Shown here: one piece after another, positions 16,560 through 25,535 of the stretch
Layout: each line of letters opens with the position of its first letter
How positions within the stretch are numbered: position 1 is the first letter of the stretch
Source of the DNA: Catenovulum sediminis
Lineage (GTDB): Bacteria; Pseudomonadota; Gammaproteobacteria; Enterobacterales; Alteromonadaceae
NCBI RefSeq assembly: GCF_040270295.1
Contig: NZ_JBELOE010000143.1
Strand: one strand, 5' to 3'
Length of the DNA: 64,000 nucleotides
The notes under the pieces: generated by a model
Seen by the model: the letters and a program-made list of their open reading frames with translations, nothing else
Databases searched by the model: none
Told to the model about the DNA's origin: nothing
Program-made: the position numbers and the translations under genes

Positions 16560-17129
16560 ATGAGTTTATCGCAAGTTTTAACCTGCAGGGATAACCAACA
16601 ATATACCTTTAGAGTGATAGAATCGAGTGATGCACCTAAACTTGCTGATTATTTTACCGGCTTAAGTGAAGTAACTCGTAAAAGATTTGCCCCGCACCCT
16701 TTAACCGCTGATTATGCCTATAGTTTATGCCAACACTTGTCTGTCATTCCGTTAAAAACTCTATTAATGGTGATTGAAAACCAAAATGAAGAAATTATTG
16801 GTTACTTTATTTTAGATAGCAAAGAATCTGTTGAAGAGTATCAGCGCTACCTCAATTATCAAATGGATCTGACGCAAAGTTTAGATTGGTATTTCGCGCC
16901 CTGTATTGCTGAAAACTATCAAAATAAAGGGTTATCATCTGCCTGCATGCAATATATTGTTAAGTATGCACAGGCGATGCATATAGAAAATATCATTCTG
17001 ATGGGCGGCACACAGAAATCAAATTTTCAGGCAATTGCCTTTTACGAAAAAAATGGCTTTATTAAATTAGGTGAATTCCAGACAGATGTGGATAATGTAG
17101 ACATGTATCTTCCCATTCAGCACCTATGA
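16560..17129 (+). CDS. GNAT-family N-acetyltransferase (1)
   Basis: A 189-residue acetyltransferase. The GNAT core shows beta strands IIGYFILDSK and LDWYFAPCIAENYQNKGLSS, which includes the acetyl-CoA pyrophosphate loop (QNKGLSSACM). It is followed by ENIILMGGTQKSNFQAIAFY and KNGFIKLGEFQ. The acceptor is not predictable. It overlaps the next GNAT gene by four bases (ATGA), so the two are coupled. The 164 bases upstream hold an AT-rich promoter region without a clear signal. Confidence 0.85.
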   Translation: MSLSQVLTCRDNQQYTFRVIESSDAPKLADYFTGLSEVTRKRFAPHPLTADYAYSLCQHLSVIPLKTLLMVIENQNEEIIGYFILDSKESVEEYQRYLNYQMDLTQSLDWYFAPCIAENYQNKGLSSACMQYIVKYAQAMHIENIILMGGTQKSNFQAIAFYEKNGFIKLGEFQTDVDNVDMYLPIQHL

Positions 17130-17605
17130 TTCAAATAATACAACTCAATATCCAAAATCCACAGCATCAAAACGACTTACTGTATTGCTTGCAGCAATAT
17201 GCACTCGATCCTATGGGTGGCGGAGAAGGCATCAGTCCTTATGTAGTAGAAAACTTAATTCACAATTTAGCCAATCGGAATGATTATTTTGCTTGGCTGG
17301 CATATGACAATAACCAAGCGGTTGGGCTATTAAATGCCTTTGAAAGCTTTTCTACTTTCTACGCTAAACCCTTATTAAATATACATGATCTGGCCGTTTT
17401 AAAATCGCACAGGCGATTAGGCATTGCTCGCCAGCTTATGCAAACAGCGGAATCGTTTGCCCGTCAGCAAGGTTATTGCAAGTTAACACTTGAAGTTTTG
17501 GCTGAAAACACGCAAGCAAAAAGCCTTTATCAAGATTTAGGTTATCAAGCCTATCAACTTAGTCAGCACGCAGGTGTCGCAGAATTCTGGCAAAAAGCGG
17601 TATAA
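17126..17605 (+). CDS. GNAT-family N-acetyltransferase (2)
   Basis: A 159-residue acetyltransferase with the full GNAT pattern: a strand AVGLLNAFESF, then INIHDLAVL-like LLNIHDLAVLKSHRRLGIAR with the acetyl-CoA loop RRLGIARQLM, then KLTLEVLAENTQAKSLYQDL and the closing GYQAYQL. Substrate unknown. It starts within the stop region of the preceding acetyltransferase and ends 32 bases before an RraB-like gene, so the four genes 16560-18473 may share a transcript. Confidence 0.88.
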   Translation: MIQIIQLNIQNPQHQNDLLYCLQQYALDPMGGGEGISPYVVENLIHNLANRNDYFAWLAYDNNQAVGLLNAFESFSTFYAKPLLNIHDLAVLKSHRRLGIARQLMQTAESFARQQGYCKLTLEVLAENTQAKSLYQDLGYQAYQLSQHAGVAEFWQKAV

Positions 17606-17637
17606 TATAAACCAATCTATTTAATAAAGTACTGTAT

Positions 17638-17982
17638 ATGTTTCAATTCCAAACTCCAGACGATCAAACCAGCCTAATTCTGGCAGAAATGGCGGCCGAA
17701 GGTATCGACCTGACACAGGCAATGCAAATTGATTTTTTTGCCGCGTTCGAATTTAAAGAGCAAGCTGAAAAAGCTTTACCACAGGTAAAAACGCTTAGTG
17801 TAAATGGGGTTTCATTTGAAAATATAAAAATTCAAAAACCCGAAGCGGGTGGTGGCGTTGAGCTTATTGCCAGTGTCACCCTTGTTCCTGAGCAGCCGAT
17901 ATTGGACGAATGGGATCAGGCATTTACTGATTGTGTAGAAAACTTAAAAGGATACTCTGACGGCTGGGGCATCGCTTTATAA
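17638..17982 (+). CDS. RraB-like ribonuclease E inhibitor family protein
   Basis: A 114-residue acidic protein whose C-terminus YSDGWGIAL and helical opening EMAAEGIDLTQAMQIDFFA fit the RraB (DUF1260) family fold. RraB binds RNase E and dampens mRNA decay in E. coli. It is somewhat shorter than E. coli RraB (138) and the identity of the rest is weak, so it may be a paralogue rather than the true orthologue. It lies 20 bases before trmL. Confidence 0.6.
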   Translation: MFQFQTPDDQTSLILAEMAAEGIDLTQAMQIDFFAAFEFKEQAEKALPQVKTLSVNGVSFENIKIQKPEAGGGVELIASVTLVPEQPILDEWDQAFTDCVENLKGYSDGWGIAL

Positions 17983-18002
17983 TTGATAAGACTTAAAAAT
18001 AT

Positions 18003-18473
18003 ATGTTTCACATAGCTTTATTTGAACCTCAAATAGCACCCAATACAGGTAATATCATTCGTTTGGCTGCCAATAACGGTTGTCAATTGCATTTAATAGA
18101 ACCTTTAGGCTTTTCTTTAGATGAAAAACAAGTTCGTCGTGCCGGTTTAGACTACCATGATCTCGCCAATCTTAGCGTACATAAAAATTATGCTGAGTTT
18201 GTTAAAGTAATGGCCGGTCACAGAATTATTGCCTGCACAACCAGAGGCACACGCAGTCATACAGACATTCAGTATCAAGCCGGGGATATATTATTATTCG
18301 GTGCAGAAACGCATGGTTTGAGTGAAGCGGTACATCAAACTATTCCACCTGAGATGAAAATTCGAATACCAATGGCCAAAACAGCCAATAATCGCAGTTT
18401 AAACTTATCCAACTCTGTCGCCATTATCAGTTACGAAGCTTGGCGTCAGTTTAACTTTGCGGATGGCGAATAA
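18003..18473 (+). CDS. trmL: tRNA (cytidine/uridine-34 2'-O)-methyltransferase TrmL
   Basis: TrmL is a SPOUT-class methyltransferase that methylates the wobble ribose of tRNA-Leu. The 156-residue protein (E. coli 157) shows NTGNIIRLAANNGCQLHLI near the start, RRAGLDYHDLA, the knot motifs LLFGAETHGLSEAV and IPMAKTANNRSLNLSNSVAI, and EAWRQF at the end. The start follows an AT-rich gap of 20 bases after the RraB-like gene. Confidence 0.95.
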   Translation: MFHIALFEPQIAPNTGNIIRLAANNGCQLHLIEPLGFSLDEKQVRRAGLDYHDLANLSVHKNYAEFVKVMAGHRIIACTTRGTRSHTDIQYQAGDILLFGAETHGLSEAVHQTIPPEMKIRIPMAKTANNRSLNLSNSVAIISYEAWRQFNFADGE

Positions 18474-18499
18474 AACAACCACTGTCCATAAAGGTTGAA

Positions 18500-19351
18500 T
18501 TACTCAGTTTGCTTTATCAACAAATTCAAAAATTGATCTTGCTGAATTTCTGCTGGCGTTTTATTAATCGAAATAATACGCCGCCCTTTGACGTTAGCGT
18601 TTTTCACAACAGACTGGATCATATCTGATTTTAATAACAAAGCATGGTAACTCCCATCGGCTAAAGCAGCTTGCATGCCTGACAATAACAAGTCATATAG
18701 CTTGTGGTCGTCTTGTTCAACATAAAAGTAAAGCGCCGAGGGGTAAACGAGCAATAAATTTTTTTCAACTGTCAGATTGAGCTCTGGTCTAATTTTTATA
18801 TCATGCCAAGGTTCATGTACCGCCAAAGGCAAATAATCGTACCGTTTGGCATGCAACATCTTCCATAATCGACGGGCTTGGGTTGAAGTCACCACGGGCA
18901 ACCCTGCTGATTTTAATACTTTGGTATCCCCCCAAAAATCGCCTTGCCCTGCAGTTAATTTTTTTAAATCATCTAACGTAAAAATCTTATCAAAACGTGC
19001 CTGCTCGCCTTTTCTAATTACAAAAATCCGATAGCCACCTAGCCCTCTGAAGATAGCCTCTGGTATAGGTTTTAACAATCGATTGGCGCGCGATCCTTTA
19101 CTGGCCCATTGCACGTCAATCAAGCCTTTATCGACAAACATTGATTTTCTTGCTTCCGTCAAACTTTTATCAATTTGCCGAATGCAAATGTCATTGCCTG
19201 ACTTATTGACGGAAAGCGATAATAAAGCAGTAATTAACTTGTCTTTATTAGATTCAATTAAAGGAACATACAAGGTCTGCTGGCATGCCTGACTTGAAAA
19301 ACAAACAACATAGATAATCGCAGATAATATGGTAGATACGTTTAAACGCAT
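18500..19351 (-). CDS. Periplasmic solute-binding-like protein, paralogue 2
   Basis: A 283-residue exported protein with a signal peptide (MRLNVSTILSAIIYVVCFSS, then QACQ). It aligns by eye with the 4424-5293 product: GLGGYRIFVIRKGEQARF against LLGHRIFIIRQGTQAMF, GQGDFWGDTKVLKSAGLPVV against GQGKFWGDTFVLKHNGLKVV, and LTVEKNLLLVYPSALYFYV against LTVEKNILLIYPFAMYFFV. It therefore belongs to the same family. It is convergent with trmL and isolated from any transporter gene. The ligand is unknown. Confidence 0.7.
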   Translation of the reverse strand: MRLNVSTILSAIIYVVCFSSQACQQTLYVPLIESNKDKLITALLSLSVNKSGNDICIRQIDKSLTEARKSMFVDKGLIDVQWASKGSRANRLLKPIPEAIFRGLGGYRIFVIRKGEQARFDKIFTLDDLKKLTAGQGDFWGDTKVLKSAGLPVVTSTQARRLWKMLHAKRYDYLPLAVHEPWHDIKIRPELNLTVEKNLLLVYPSALYFYVEQDDHKLYDLLLSGMQAALADGSYHALLLKSDMIQSVVKNANVKGRRIISINKTPAEIQQDQFLNLLIKQTE

Positions 19352-19427
19352 AAGTGAAGTTAAAGCCTAATGCTTAATAATAAATTAGATTAAATATAGC
19401 ACTGATATGAGCCGCGCGACTTTGGAT

Positions 19428-20411
19428 TTAACGAATAAAATATAATATCTCCTGCATAATTGGGGCGCGAATTTCGTCTTTTTCCATCAGTATCTCGTGT
19501 TTTGCCCCCTTTACAATACGCTTATTCACCCTGTCATGTACTTTGCCTGCTTGTTCACACCATTTATCTTGCGCCATCAAACTAACAACCACATCATTTT
19601 CTGCTTGCAACAACAGGGTTTCGCAACTGAGTTGTTGACCTATTTGAGGGAGTCTTTTTATTAATTTTAAAGCTTGATACAACCAGCTGGTTGTCACCCC
19701 ACCCAAGCGACATTGAGCTTGCATGTCCTGTACATATTCAAACCTGACACGGCTATGCGACAATACATTGCCCTCAAATTCTGGTCTGTTGTAAGGCTGT
19801 TGGCCGATAAAATAAGGCACTTCAGAAAACAGTTTCCGCCCTAAAAAGTCGGCCAAGCTAGCAACAGATAAAGCACATGACTGTGGTAACGGACCCGCAT
19901 TGATTCCCAGCATTGGGGCGCACAGAACTAACTTATCTAATTGAGGTTGATATTGCTCAATCCAGTTCAGCGCAATCGCTGATCCCATTGAATGTGCGAT
20001 ACATGCCGTTGGTAACTGATTTTCAATGAAGCCTGTATGTTGTAAAGCAAAATGTAGATCTTTGGCATAATCAGCGAAGTCTCGAACATAGCCTTTTTCA
20101 GGATCACTTAATAAGCGTTGAGAAAACCCCTGTCCTCTATGATCAATTGAGAAGATATTACACCCTTGCTGAAACAAATCAAAGCACACTTCTTGATACT
20201 TTTTATAAGTTTCAACGCGCCCTGGAATTAAAACAACATTACGCACCGCTTGTGGATGATGAATTGTCACGCCATGCAATTCAATGTTGTCTTGCGTTTT
20301 AACGACAAATTCCTCAACATACTGTTGCCACACAGGTTGAACCTGTTGAGCCAAAAAAGCCTGCCAATTTTCTTCTCGATTATGCAGGCTGCAATCATCA
20401 TGCAAAGACAT
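19428..20411 (-). CDS. pldB: Alpha/beta hydrolase, lysophospholipase L2-like
   Basis: A 327-residue serine hydrolase with nucleophile elbow AHSMGSAIAL, an oxyanion strand NVVLIPGRVETYKKY, IDHRGQGFSQR, and the acid/His pair in LLQAENDVVVS and GAKHEILME. The arrangement fits PldB-type lysophospholipases/monoacylglycerol lipases that hydrolyse lysophospholipids. No signal peptide is seen, so it should be cytoplasmic or peripheral at the inner membrane. It is monocistronic. The specific substrate is inferred from family. Confidence 0.82.
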   Translation of the reverse strand: MSLHDDCSLHNREENWQAFLAQQVQPVWQQYVEEFVVKTQDNIELHGVTIHHPQAVRNVVLIPGRVETYKKYQEVCFDLFQQGCNIFSIDHRGQGFSQRLLSDPEKGYVRDFADYAKDLHFALQHTGFIENQLPTACIAHSMGSAIALNWIEQYQPQLDKLVLCAPMLGINAGPLPQSCALSVASLADFLGRKLFSEVPYFIGQQPYNRPEFEGNVLSHSRVRFEYVQDMQAQCRLGGVTTSWLYQALKLIKRLPQIGQQLSCETLLLQAENDVVVSLMAQDKWCEQAGKVHDRVNKRIVKGAKHEILMEKDEIRAPIMQEILYFIR

Positions 20412-20470
20412 ATAACATCCAAGCTAATCTATCCTATAGATTAGCCTAACTGATCAGAAATGAATTTCAA

Positions 20471-21886
20471 TCAAATATTTAACTCTTTCATTTTTCGAGT
20501 AATTGTGTTTCGTCCCCAGCCTAGCCGTTTGGCCGCTTCTTGTTTATGACCCATGGTATAATGTAAAGCGCGTTTTAACATAATGCTTTCGAATGTCGCG
20601 AGTGCATCATCCAGTATATTATTTTTGCCACTGGCCAATTGCTCATCTACCCAGCGTGTTAATAAAGTTTGCCAATCGCCTGCAGGCTCTCCACTTACAC
20701 TGCTGACTTCGGGCGCAGAATCTAATAACTCAGGTGGTAAATCAGGGATCAGTATTTCTTGCCCACTGGCCATTACCGTCAACCAACGACAAGTATTTTC
20801 CAATTGTCTAACATTTCCGGGCCATGACAAGCTAGCTAGGTATTCCGCGGCTTGCGGTGACAAGCGTTTCTCTTCAACACTCATTTCTTTGGCTGCTTGC
20901 TTTAAAAACTGAGAAGCGAGTTTGGGTATATCTTCTTTTCGCTCATTCAGTGGCGGCAAGTGAATTCGAATAACATTCAGACGATGGAATAAATCTTCTC
21001 TAAACTTACCTTCTGCAACCAATTTTTCTAAATTTTGATGGGTCGCAGCGATAATTCTTACATCTGCATTTTGTGGTTGCCGACCACCGACACGATAAAA
21101 CTGACCATCGGCCAACACCCGCAATAAACGTGTTTGTACCTGCAACGGCATATCGCCAATTTCATCCAAAAATAGCGTGCCACCATTTGCTTGTTCAAAG
21201 CGCCCTTCACGTACCGCATTTGCACCGGTAAACGCGCCTTTTTCATGGCCAAACAATTCCGATTCGATTAAATCATTGGGTATCGCGGCCATATTTAAGG
21301 CGATAAAGGTTTTGTCTTTTCTTGGACTATGTTTGTGCAATGCGCGAGCGACTAACTCTTTACCTGTCCCAGATTGACCATTAATTAAAACACTAATACT
21401 CGAGCGGGATAAACGGCCAATTGCACGAAAAACTTCCTGCATAGCGGGTGCTTCACCAATAATATCGGTAGAGATTTGCTCTTCTTTTGGCCGTGCGCGC
21501 TTTTTCTTACTATTTTCTTTAACGTGCGTCAATGCGCGCTGTGTTAAGCTTACCGCATCGTCGATATCAAAAGGCTTGGGTAAATACTCGAAAGCACCAC
21601 TTTGATAAGCATTGACAGCAGAATCCAGATCAGAATGCGCCGTCATAATAATAACTGGGATTTCTGAGTCGTGTTGATGTACCTGTTCTAGCAACTCCAT
21701 GCCATCCATCTCAGGCATCCGAATGTCTGAGATGATAACGTCAGGACTGTCGTTTTTTAACGCATCCAACAATTCTAATGGTGATTCAAAACTGGTATTA
21801 CTGATGTCGGCTGCTTCCAGCGCTTTTTCCATCACCCAGCGAATCGAGCTGTCATCGTCTACAATCCAGACTTTAGTTGCATTCAT
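20471..21886 (-). CDS. glnG: Nitrogen regulation response regulator NtrC
   Basis: NtrC activates sigma-54 promoters such as glnA under nitrogen limitation. The 471-residue protein (E. coli 469) has a receiver domain with phosphoacceptor Asp54 (VIISDIRMPEMDG), a AAA+ domain with Walker A GQSGTGKE and the sigma-54 contact GAFTGA, and a C-terminal Fis-type helix-turn-helix (KQEAAKRLGWGRNTITRKM). It lies 13 bases after ntrB. Two likely NtrC-binding sites lie upstream of glnA in this window. Confidence 0.98.
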   Translation of the reverse strand: MNATKVWIVDDDSSIRWVMEKALEAADISNTSFESPLELLDALKNDSPDVIISDIRMPEMDGMELLEQVHQHDSEIPVIIMTAHSDLDSAVNAYQSGAFEYLPKPFDIDDAVSLTQRALTHVKENSKKKRARPKEEQISTDIIGEAPAMQEVFRAIGRLSRSSISVLINGQSGTGKELVARALHKHSPRKDKTFIALNMAAIPNDLIESELFGHEKGAFTGANAVREGRFEQANGGTLFLDEIGDMPLQVQTRLLRVLADGQFYRVGGRQPQNADVRIIAATHQNLEKLVAEGKFREDLFHRLNVIRIHLPPLNERKEDIPKLASQFLKQAAKEMSVEEKRLSPQAAEYLASLSWPGNVRQLENTCRWLTVMASGQEILIPDLPPELLDSAPEVSSVSGEPAGDWQTLLTRWVDEQLASGKNNILDDALATFESIMLKRALHYTMGHKQEAAKRLGWGRNTITRKMKELNI

Positions 21887-21899
21887 AACAAATTCAATC

Positions 21900-22949
21900 C
21901 TATATCTCTATCGGTAAATAAACGGTAAATTCGGTGTGCCCCGGCCAACTTTCACAATGAATACGCCCTCTGTGTTGATTAATTAATGTTTGTGCAATAG
22001 ACAAACCTAAACCCGTACCGTCAGATTTAGTGGTAATCATGGGATAAAACAAAGTATCACGAATATGGTCCGGTATACCCGGTCCGTTATCTATGATTTT
22101 TATAATGGCAGCCAACTTGTGTCTTTGGCCATGAATGGTTTCTTGACTTGCGATACGAGTCTGAAAAGTAATTTTGCCTTGTCCTTGCGCTTGCAGCGCC
22201 TGAAACGCATTCCGCACAATGTTTAACAAAGCTTGATAGATTTGCTCTTCATCCATTTCAAATTCGGGAATACTGGGATCATAATCACGATAAAAACGAA
22301 CAATATTGTTTTCAGATTCAAGCTCAATTAATTGGCGTACTTGTTCAATTATTTTATGCACATTGGATACGTTACGTTTAGGTAGCCTGTTGGGCCCTAA
22401 CAATCTATCAACCAAATTACGTAAACGATCAGACTGAGACATAATAACTTGAGTGCACTCTTTCAGGTCATTGTCATCAAGCATTTTGTCTAAAAGTTGT
22501 GCAGCACCACGAATACCCCCCAAAGGATTTTTGATTTCATGGGCCAATCCACGGATCAGGTCTCGAGATGCCAACATTTGTGATTGCACAAAACTCTCTT
22601 GGCTAACACGCTTTATTTGATCAATTGCATGAATTTCAACTAATAATTGGCATGATTGCTTTGAACGAACGGGTGTGAAGGTCATTTCAGCCATTGCATG
22701 GTGCTCATCCATCGTCACCAAAGAGACTTCAGTGTCGGTAAAGCCCTGCTGTGTCGGTACAGCTTGCCTTACACGTTCTAAGTCAAAAGAGCTATAGCGA
22801 AACAATTGCATTAAATTTAGCTCTTTTAAACGGCGCACACTCAGCTTAAAAAAACTTTCTGCCGCCGGGTTTGCATAAAGTACCTGTAAATCTTGATCGC
22901 AAATCAGGATACTACTATTAATATTATTTAAGATCAGGTCACTAAACAC
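21900..22949 (-). CDS. glnL: Nitrogen regulation sensor histidine kinase NtrB
   Basis: NtrB phosphorylates NtrC when nitrogen is low and reverses this when bound by PII. The GTG at 22949 is chosen. It follows AAGAGGCGATT, and gives 349 residues, the same length as E. coli NtrB; the longer frame to 23012 adds a tail unlike the family. Domains: PAS (about 7-70, YANPAAESFF), DHp with the His box GLAHEIKNPLGGIRGAAQLL, and HATPase with DNGPGIP and GTGLGLSIAQ. No membrane segment is present, as expected for this cytoplasmic kinase. Confidence 0.96.
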   Translation of the reverse strand: MFSDLILNNINSSILICDQDLQVLYANPAAESFFKLSVRRLKELNLMQLFRYSSFDLERVRQAVPTQQGFTDTEVSLVTMDEHHAMAEMTFTPVRSKQSCQLLVEIHAIDQIKRVSQESFVQSQMLASRDLIRGLAHEIKNPLGGIRGAAQLLDKMLDDNDLKECTQVIMSQSDRLRNLVDRLLGPNRLPKRNVSNVHKIIEQVRQLIELESENNIVRFYRDYDPSIPEFEMDEEQIYQALLNIVRNAFQALQAQGQGKITFQTRIASQETIHGQRHKLAAIIKIIDNGPGIPDHIRDTLFYPMITTKSDGTGLGLSIAQTLINQHRGRIHCESWPGHTEFTVYLPIEI

Positions 22950-23041
22950 AATCGCCTCTTTGCATACTGGTTTACGCACCACTAAATAGCAACGCACCAA
23001 AATGTAGCACAAGGCATCAAACGACCAAACTAATTTCTTTA

Positions 23042-23590
23042 TTATTTTGGAGTAATTACCGAAGCCCGGTGCATATAAAATGTTCTGGGCTTAGATGATG
23101 CAATTACCTTGCCGTTTGAGTCGATAAGTTCAATTTTTAACGTGTGTTCACCACGGTAGACATTTTTCAGCATAAATACCGAGCGACTTTGGGGAGGCAT
23201 TGCTTCTTGACCGTCTAATAACAACCTAACTTTCATATCTGCTTGATAAGTCGGCACGACTTGAGTTGCGACATAAACCGCACCTGTATTGTCTCTAATT
23301 GTAGCTTTGTCCTGCGGTTGTATAACTTTTACTGTGTATTCAACCTGTTTGTCATTGTTAGCTGAGCGGGTATTTGACGAGTCCAACGATGTATTCACCG
23401 CAGGAATAGATTCAATTTTGCTTTTTGGCGAGATTTCTTCAGCGCTTGGATGTGGTTTATCCGAAAAAACCAAGACACCATCGGCATTGCGGTAAACATA
23501 AACTTTGCTAGTACTATAAAGATAATTTGATGACACCAAAAGAGAGAATGCCAGAGCCATCTTGTTCAACATTGAAAGGCGACTTTTCAC
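23042..23590 (-). CDS. DUF4124 domain exported protein
   Basis: The 182-residue protein has an N-terminal signal (MALAFSLLVSSNYLYS within the first 30 residues), then the DUF4124 opening KVYVYRNADGVLVFSDKPHP. A linker and a beta-rich C-terminal domain (YTVKVIQPQDKATIRDNTG, VRLLLDGQEAM, GEHTLKIELIDSNGKVI) follow, resembling an Ig-like fold. It is commonly found between glnA and ntrB in gammaproteobacteria. Function unknown. It starts 68 bases before the terminator that closes glnA. Confidence 0.8.
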   Translation of the reverse strand: MKSRLSMLNKMALAFSLLVSSNYLYSTSKVYVYRNADGVLVFSDKPHPSAEEISPKSKIESIPAVNTSLDSSNTRSANNDKQVEYTVKVIQPQDKATIRDNTGAVYVATQVVPTYQADMKVRLLLDGQEAMPPQSRSVFMLKNVYRGEHTLKIELIDSNGKVIASSKPRTFYMHRASVITPK

Positions 23591-23657
23591 TGTCTTTTAA
23601 TCCATTTTACAACTGATTAGGACGCTAACTTTACCTCGAACGTTAAAAATTATCTAT

Positions 23658-23685
23658 AAAAAAGTCCGCAAAAGCGGACTTTTTT
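23658..23685 (-). terminator. Intrinsic terminator of glnA
   Basis: AAAAAAGTCCGC (23658-23669) and GCGGACTTTTTT (23674-23685) form a perfect 12-bp stem with an AAAA/TTTT loop. It sits 26 bases past the glnA stop on the minus strand and has T-runs on both sides. Confidence 0.95.
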
Positions 23686-23711
23686 AACAAATTAACTACA
23701 TTTTTTATAAA

Positions 23712-25118
23712 TTAAACGCTGTAGTATAATTCGAACTCAACTGGATGAGGCGTAACACGTACTTTGTTCGCTTCTTCAGTTTTCAATTCAATGTATGCGT
23801 CGATCATATCGTCGCTCATAACACCACCAGCAGTTAAGAATGCACGATCTGCATCTAGTGCTAATAAAGCCTCTTCTAAAGAGCTTGCAACTTTTGGAAT
23901 GCTTGCTTCTTCTTCAGCTGGTAAGTTATACAAATCTTTATCCATAGCAGCGCCTGGATCGATTTTGTTTAAGATACCATCGATACCCGCCATCAACATA
24001 GCTGTGAAGCCTAAGTATGGGTTAGCTGTTGGATCAGGGAAACGACATTCGATACGACGTGCTTTATCGCTTGTCACGTATGGAATACGAATTGACGCTG
24101 AACGGTTACGCGCAGAGTAAGCTAACATGATTGGCGCTTCGAAATGAGGAACCAAACGCTTGTAAGAGTTAGTTGAAGCGTTCGTAAATGCGTTGATCGC
24201 TTTAGCATGCTTAATGATACCACCAATGTACCATAAAGCTTCTTGCGATAAACCAGCATACTTATCACCCGCAAAAACGTTCTTACCATCTTTAGAGATA
24301 GATTGGTGAACGTGCATACCAGAACCATTATCACCAACGATAGGCTTAGGCATGAAAGTAGCTGTTTTACCGTATGCGTGTGCTACGTTATGAATAACGT
24401 ATTTTTTAATCTGAACTTCGTCCGCTTTTTTAACTAATGAGTTAAACTGAGTTGCGATTTCGTTCTGACCAGCAGTTGCGACTTCATGGTGATGCGCTTC
24501 AACGACTTGACCCATTTCTTCAAGGATCAAACACATCGCTGAACGGATATCATGCGCTGAATCGACTGGTGGAACTGGGAAGTAACCGCCTTTAACACCT
24601 GGACGGTGAGCCATGTTACCTTCGTCGTAAGACTTACCAGAGTTCCATGCGGCTTCAGTAGAATCAACACTGTAGAAACCAGAACCCATAGTTTGGCTGT
24701 ACTTAACATCATCGAATAAGAAAAACTCTGGCTCTGGACCAATAAACGCATCGTCACCAATACCAGTAGATTTTAAGTACTCTAAAGAACGTTTAGCGAT
24801 TGAACGTGGATCACGGTCGTAACCTTGCATAGTAGCAGGTTCAACGATGTCACAACGTACGATTAAAGTAGACTCTTCTGCAAATGGGTCAAGTACTGCA
24901 GTCGTCGCATCTGGCATAAGGATCATGTCTGATTCGTTGATACCTTTCCAGCCAGCGATTGAAGAACCGTCGAACATTTTACCGTCAACGAAGAAGTCAG
25001 CACTTACCTGGTGAGCAGGGATAGAAACGTGCTGTTCTTTACCTTTAGTATCAGTGAATCGTAAGTCGACAAATTTTACTTCGCCGTCTTTTAACATATC
25101 TAGAATTTCTGCAGACAT
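23712..25118 (-). CDS. glnA: Glutamine synthetase, type I
   Basis: GlnA makes glutamine from glutamate and ammonia with ATP; type I is a dodecamer. The ATG at 25118 is used, giving 468 residues, starting MSAEILDMLKDGEVKFVDLR after a strong GGAGG. The open frame reaches 25268 but the extra residues do not fit. Hallmarks: DGSSIAGWKGINESDM, FGPEPEFFLFD-like IGPEPEFFLFDDVKYS, GDNGSGMHVHQS, and the C-terminal KDLYNLPAEE holding the adenylylated Tyr. Transcription is likely from a sigma-54 promoter with NtrC sites upstream. Confidence 0.98.
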   Translation of the reverse strand: MSAEILDMLKDGEVKFVDLRFTDTKGKEQHVSIPAHQVSADFFVDGKMFDGSSIAGWKGINESDMILMPDATTAVLDPFAEESTLIVRCDIVEPATMQGYDRDPRSIAKRSLEYLKSTGIGDDAFIGPEPEFFLFDDVKYSQTMGSGFYSVDSTEAAWNSGKSYDEGNMAHRPGVKGGYFPVPPVDSAHDIRSAMCLILEEMGQVVEAHHHEVATAGQNEIATQFNSLVKKADEVQIKKYVIHNVAHAYGKTATFMPKPIVGDNGSGMHVHQSISKDGKNVFAGDKYAGLSQEALWYIGGIIKHAKAINAFTNASTNSYKRLVPHFEAPIMLAYSARNRSASIRIPYVTSDKARRIECRFPDPTANPYLGFTAMLMAGIDGILNKIDPGAAMDKDLYNLPAEEEASIPKVASSLEEALLALDADRAFLTAGGVMSDDMIDAYIELKTEEANKVRVTPHPVEFELYYSV

Positions 25119-25183
25119 TGCATTCCTCCGGAAAATTATAATTTTGTAACAGCGCACCGCTATCAATACGCCTTGCCATCGAT

Positions 25184-25203
25184 TAAGCAATAACCATACC
25201 AAA
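25184..25203 (-). promoter_or_regulatory. Candidate sigma-54 promoter of glnA
   Basis: On the minus strand the bases read TTTGGTATGGTTATTGCTTA, with the -24 GG and -12 GC elements separated by exactly ten bases, as required for sigma-54. The -24 box is imperfect (TGGTAT rather than TGGCAC). It lies 66-85 bases before the glnA start and about 60-100 bases downstream of two NtrC-like sites. Confidence 0.6.
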
Positions 25204-25263
25204 CCACATTTTAGTGCAAAGACAAAGGTTAACTGTGCAAAACCAAGATGGCATTGGGAAAAT

Positions 25264-25302
25264 TGCATTATATTGGTGCACAGTACTAACCAAAATGGTG
25301 CG
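25264..25302. promoter_or_regulatory. Two NtrC-binding-like sites upstream of glnA
   Basis: TGCATTATATTGGTGCA (25264-25280) and CTAACCAAAATGGTGCG (25286-25302) each match the TGCACCAAAATGGTGCA-type consensus at 13 of 17 positions, by eye. Their centres are 22 bases apart, two helical turns, on one face of the DNA. The 417-base gap 25119-25535 also holds the sigma-54 promoter and the typA upstream region, where I see no clear promoter. Confidence 0.6.
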
Positions 25303-25535
25303 CAATCCCCATTGTGAACTTAAGTGCTACCAAAAAATCGCACACATAAAATACAGTATTCCGAGAACCAAGAGCAATAGAAAAACAAAATTAATCTTTA
25401 TTTGCGAGTTTTTTATGCACTTTAGCTACTCACTTGCAGCTTGACTGTGTACAATGCGCGCAATTTTTAGCAATTTCGTTTTCAGACTAGATTATTTACT
25501 CTGAAACGCAATTTAATATTGAGCGGAAACATCCT

